In this document: one piece after another, positions 60,437 to 64,000 of the stretch
Layout of the letters: every line of letters begins with the position of its first letter
Numbering within the stretch: position 1 is the first letter of the stretch
Source of the DNA: Anodontia alba
Lineage: Eukaryota > Mollusca > Bivalvia > Lucinida > Lucinidae
Direction of reading: 5' to 3'
DNA length: 64,000 bases
Assembly: GCA_964016985.1 (NCBI GenBank)
Contig: OZ024823.1
Location: forward strand, 25,012,095 to 25,076,094
Program-made: the position numbers and the translations under genes
Notes under the pieces: model-generated
The model's database searches: none
What the model was told of the DNA's origin: nothing
What the model saw: only the letters and a program-made list of their open reading frames with translations

Positions 60437-61148
60437 GTAGAATCGGAGCGGGTATATGTTTTTTCCGGTAAAGCCCTGACTTTTGGCAATATTTTTTTTC
60501 ATTTTTTGCAATTTTGGCTACAAGAAAAATCATGGTTAAAATTCGAGAAACTACCCATATTTGTCATAATATTATGTTTGAACTACTTTCTATTGTGTGC
60601 TACTCGAACATCTTAATTTTCAAAAAAAAAAAAAAAAAAAAAAAAAATGAATGTATTTTCCAGATTTGTTTTTCCAAGGCCACACGGCTGTGTTAACGTG
60701 AAACACAAGTGGTTGTAACCGATAGTTACGGTGTTGTGAACTTCATATACCTACCAGACCGGCATTTTTTTTTTTTTTTTTTTTTGACACGTTTGTTTTT
60801 TAAATTTTCAAGAAGGCATTTTATTTGTTTCTGAAAATACGAAAATTCTGTAGGGCAGTCTCGTATTCCAAACACACACAATTAGCTCATTTTTGGCCCG
60901 GATTAAAGCTTCTCATTTGTGAAAAGCGGATAGATTAAAACCTTGGCGAAGAACTATTTCGCCTTTAGCTATTTTGAGACAGTGTACCTGGAGAAACTGG
61001 CAGGAAAAAAATCTCGGACGTAGAGCTCGGTAAGTGGTTATCATAAGCATTGGTTTTCTTAGGTTTCGTCTGCGAGTCTGATGCAACTTTAGTGTCTTTC
61101 AAAACCTAGGTTAGATTTTACCATCACCATACACGTATATTGTTTTAT

Positions 61149-61153
<5 letters not shown>

Positions 61154-61239
<86 letters not shown>
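61154..61239. repeat. (TA)n microsatellite
   Basis: About 42 TA units, self-complementary. Confidence 0.95.
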
Positions 61240-61241
<2 letters not shown>

Positions 61242-61906
61242 CATGCCTGGTTCAGAGGGAGGATGCCTTGGCTGCTAGATTCTGATTCAGTCTGTCTGTC
61301 TCAGTAGCTGGAGTCACTTCCAAGGCAACCAGGAGCGATTTTTCGTCAGGCCTGTAATAACAGGAGTGACTTTTAATCAGGACTGACATTTTGGGTAGTC
61401 AGGCCTTGGTTTGACCAATGAGTGACTTTTTCCATATTTTTATGCAATTGCATGTACATGTTTTATTTTGGTATGGTAATGGTATAATCTGTCGCTTCAG
61501 CATTATGGAACTTTAAATGCTGCATGTTTCCTTTACGTATCATTCCATCGTTTCAGCATCAATTTAGGCTTTTCTGTTTTGTAAACAATATTGCTAAAGA
61601 ATCCGTGAAGAATCTCTCTTTAAAATGAAATTATGTGGATTTTGGTACCTCATTTTATTTTTAATACACTTATGACGGTAGTTTCGGATCAGTGGTGAAA
61701 AAGGGTCATTCCCGAATGACAAAACCATATGTCATGTCACAATTATACATTTTATTTATCTTTCCTGAATAGTGCCTGATGTGATCCAGAATTTAGGTCG
61801 TGATCCCTTAGTGCCATAATATGTGTAGGAAAAAAGGCATATTTTGCGCACTGGTAATCAGTATTAGACTTGAATGCTTTTGTAAACAGATCTATGTCAT
61901 CTGTCA

Positions 61907-62143
61907 ATGATTTTATTTACATTTTTAATTGTACAATTCATTATGGGACCCAGGGTGAAGTTGGCTAGCTGTAAAAGTGCTTTAAACCTCCCGGTGGTTT
62001 ACTCTACTGACCGTTCTAAGGCGATAGTCCCGGTGTTAGTCTTACTCTTTGTTGCTTTGTGTTTTTTTCAACGAGACGATTTGTTTTATGTCTTACCTTG
62101 TGTCATTTTGTTCTTGTGTTTTTCAGTCCTTTTAGCACTGTGA
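61907..62143 (+). CDS. small hydrophobic frame inside a dispersed element
   Basis: A start is possible at the internal ATG of IMGPRVKLASCKSALNL (61940). Residues after SKAIVPVLVLLFVAL form one strong hydrophobic stretch, and LPCVILFLCFSVLLAL a second one. Function unknown. The DNA around the stop (GATTACCTCGCTTGGGGAA) recurs on the other strand near 40250, where the frame is not kept. It is therefore more likely a repeat remnant than a host gene. Confidence 0.25.
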   Translation: MILFTFLIVQFIMGPRVKLASCKSALNLPVVYSTDRSKAIVPVLVLLFVALCFFQRDDLFYVLPCVILFLCFSVLLAL

Positions 62144-62590
62144 TTACCTCGCTTGGGGAAACTTCGACAAAACGACGTATGAAAACTGTATCTTAGTGCT
62201 TTTCATACGTTTGTTCGATGTGTGCTTGTTTGGATTTGTCGGTTTCCTCTTCCTCTTGGTATCTGGGAAGGGCTGCGGTTTGTGATTGTGGCACTCCCTG
62301 GACTTTTCTCTTACCTTTTTTTTTTGCTTTATTTACGTTTTCCACTATTTTAGAGGTTTTTACCTGCGTCACATTTTAACTACAGAACGAAGCATGCTGA
62401 CAGATACAGTTTCATTGAAAACTTATAAATGTTTGTTTGAAAAACATTTTTGGTAACTTGAATGATCTAAACGTAAACTGAATTATTGCATTCTGTGTTC
62501 GTGGGGTCAATTTCTGACAGGTCTGAAACTTCCAACGACGAAAGATGGGTAAAACATATAAATGCATTATATGGCAGGTCCATAAACAGA

Positions 62591-62869
62591 CATTACGAAA
62601 ACACGCCTATTCAAATATACTGAACATTTTAACCACCAAAAAATGAAAATTTTCAGATAAAAATTCGAATATTTCTCATACTTCTGATCAAAACATAGAT
62701 TGTGGGTACTTGTTAGAACCGCCTCGGCAAGGCGGTTCTAACGAGTACCCACAATCTATGTTTCTGGGCAGAAATAAGAAAAATAATGTATACCCCTGTA
62801 AACCCCAGTTTTACTATATAAGAGTGGGGTTTAAGGGGGTCAATATTTTATAGGCATGTTTTCGTGATG
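62591..62869. repeat. HpB hairpin MITE, copy 11 (reverse)
   Basis: Complete. CATTACGAAAACACGCCTAT to GGCATGTTTTCGTGATG. Confidence 0.95.
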
Positions 62870-63214
62870 TAAATGACATTCGTCTGATGTCATTTTGAAT
62901 GCTTTTAAACTCGCGTATCATAGAATAAATTTGCCGGTCAATTATGTGATACTCCACTTATTGCAGGGATCACATACGTGCATAATACACTCATGTTACT
63001 TTGACTATGACAGTCACTGAAACATCTTGTAGGCGTGTTATGTAACCCCGTTTATTTCAATGTAAAATGTGTAGTGTTGGGAATGTATTACCATGGCGAC
63101 TGTGAATCTTACATATTTGTAACCTATTCAGTTGCCCTATTGAAGTGTATTTACATGATGTACGTTTGTGCAACAAAAAATATATATGTGGATTCTTTAA
63201 CATGTGTTTCGTAT

Positions 63215-63257
63215 TATTAGTGTTTTTTTTTTTTTTTTTTTTTGTTTTTTTTTTTTT
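63215..63257. repeat. T-rich tract
   Basis: Nearly pure T over about 40 bases. Confidence 0.9.
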
Positions 63258-63731
63258 GCATACAATGTCTTAATTTGGCGTATACGAGGACTGTTCAAGA
63301 TATGTAATTATCATATATATCTTGGTTACATCGTGTCTGTCTTATGTATTCCTATTTTGTGACACTGCAGTGTCTCTGGATACAGTTTTCTTCCATCGCT
63401 TTTTCGAAGTTTCAGAACTTGTTTATCGTTCTACATGTAGGCAGCATTCCTAGTTGTATTGGCATTTCATATGTGACCTGGATGGTCACAATCTGTATTT
63501 TATTTCATGATTTGGAGTTTTGTATCTTTTGTATCTTTGTCTATTTTAATGAATTAGAATGTATCTTATTACTATGCATTTTGTTATTAAGCTAAGTATG
63601 GCACTTGTGTAAACTGAGTTAATGATTTCAGTAGTTTTAAAGTTTAATAATATATTTACAACTAGAATAATGATTTACAACTAGACATAAATCATTCGGG
63701 TGATTCTGATACGGAATTTTTTTTAAAAAAA

Positions 63732-64000
63732 TGGGGACGGGTCGTCTGCACTCTTTGTCCTCCGTACACAGTTCAATATGAATCACTCGATTGGAAGTGG
63801 AAATAATCGTGGCAGCTAGACGCACGTTGGACGTAAACACCACCGCTCTGGGCTCACATCACCACCTGTCTTCAGACCAGCTACATGTTCCGAGAGATGT
63901 CTCCGTTTTATGTTGGCCTGGAGGCCAAGTGAGGTGGGTCACTATTTATATATGTAGTTTTCATCCATGTCATATCTTTCTCCCCCTCGTTAGGTGTTCA
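63732..64000 (+). mobile_element. second LTR copy, cut by the window end
   Basis: Starts TGGGGACGGGTC. It carries the same TTTGTCCTCCGTACA, GTAAACACCACCGC and GGCCTGGAGGCCAAGTGAGG words, in order, as 60068-60360. It lacks 12 bases after GATT and some around CATGTCATATC. Confidence 0.65.

Larger units (their letters stand above)
60437..63731 (+). mobile_element. internal region between the LTRs, no gag/pol seen
   Basis: About 3.3 kb with no frame resembling gag, protease, reverse transcriptase or integrase. It contains A and T tracts, a TA microsatellite, a hydrophobic small frame (61907-62143) and an HpB insertion. An A-rich TTTTAAAAAAA directly before the second LTR is a weak polypurine candidate. 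It is either a non-autonomous element or two independent LTR copies. Confidence 0.35.

Noticed and set aside
63344..63595. A hydrophobic 83-codon frame as a membrane protein.
   Set aside because: T-rich DNA yields Phe, Leu, Ile and Cys codons by chance; no second copy or conserved motif was seen.

Overview
The window is AT-rich animal nuclear DNA with one recognisable protein-coding gene. The gene is a sine oculis / SIX1/2-class homeobox transcription factor on the + strand. It has a coding exon at 3683-4337, a 4.4 kb intron, and a terminal coding exon at 8704-9004. Spliced homeobox structure, long introns, microsatellites and dense hairpin MITEs point to an invertebrate. A mollusc, probably a bivalve, is my best guess from the repeat style and the SIX sequence, but nothing here proves the species.

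Layout. 1-3680: 5' flank with short repeats, a 135 bp tandem duplication and one hairpin element, ending in a low-repeat stretch and a strong 3' splice site before the SIX exon. 3683-9132: the SIX gene, whose intron has collected six hairpin elements and a GA tract. 9370-25620: a dense field of short palindromic (fold-back) elements, many nested. 25621-27000: a dispersed 260 bp repeat and a tandem duplication. 27225-33745: a large satellite-like array of about 84 bp units with an 864 bp higher-order duplication, interrupted by a pogo-like MITE. 33768-46120: more palindromes, a tRNA-derived SINE head and hairpin elements. 46363-47641: a second minisatellite of 57 bp (19 codon) units. 47770-59520: further hairpin elements and low-complexity tracts. 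60068-64000: a probable LTR retroelement (5' LTR, tRNA-Ser-type primer binding site, and a second LTR cut by the window end) with no recognisable gag or pol.

Apart from SIX I see no convincing cellular gene. Most short reading frames here are chance frames in AT-rich DNA or frames across repeats. The main biology is the repeat system: about a dozen families of short elements that each fold almost end to end into a hairpin. Two of them (called HpB and HpC here) have different ends but share one central stem, in which differences are matched on both arms. Family names (HpA, HpB and so on) are my own labels. Element borders are read by eye from terminal inverted repeats and may be off by several bases.
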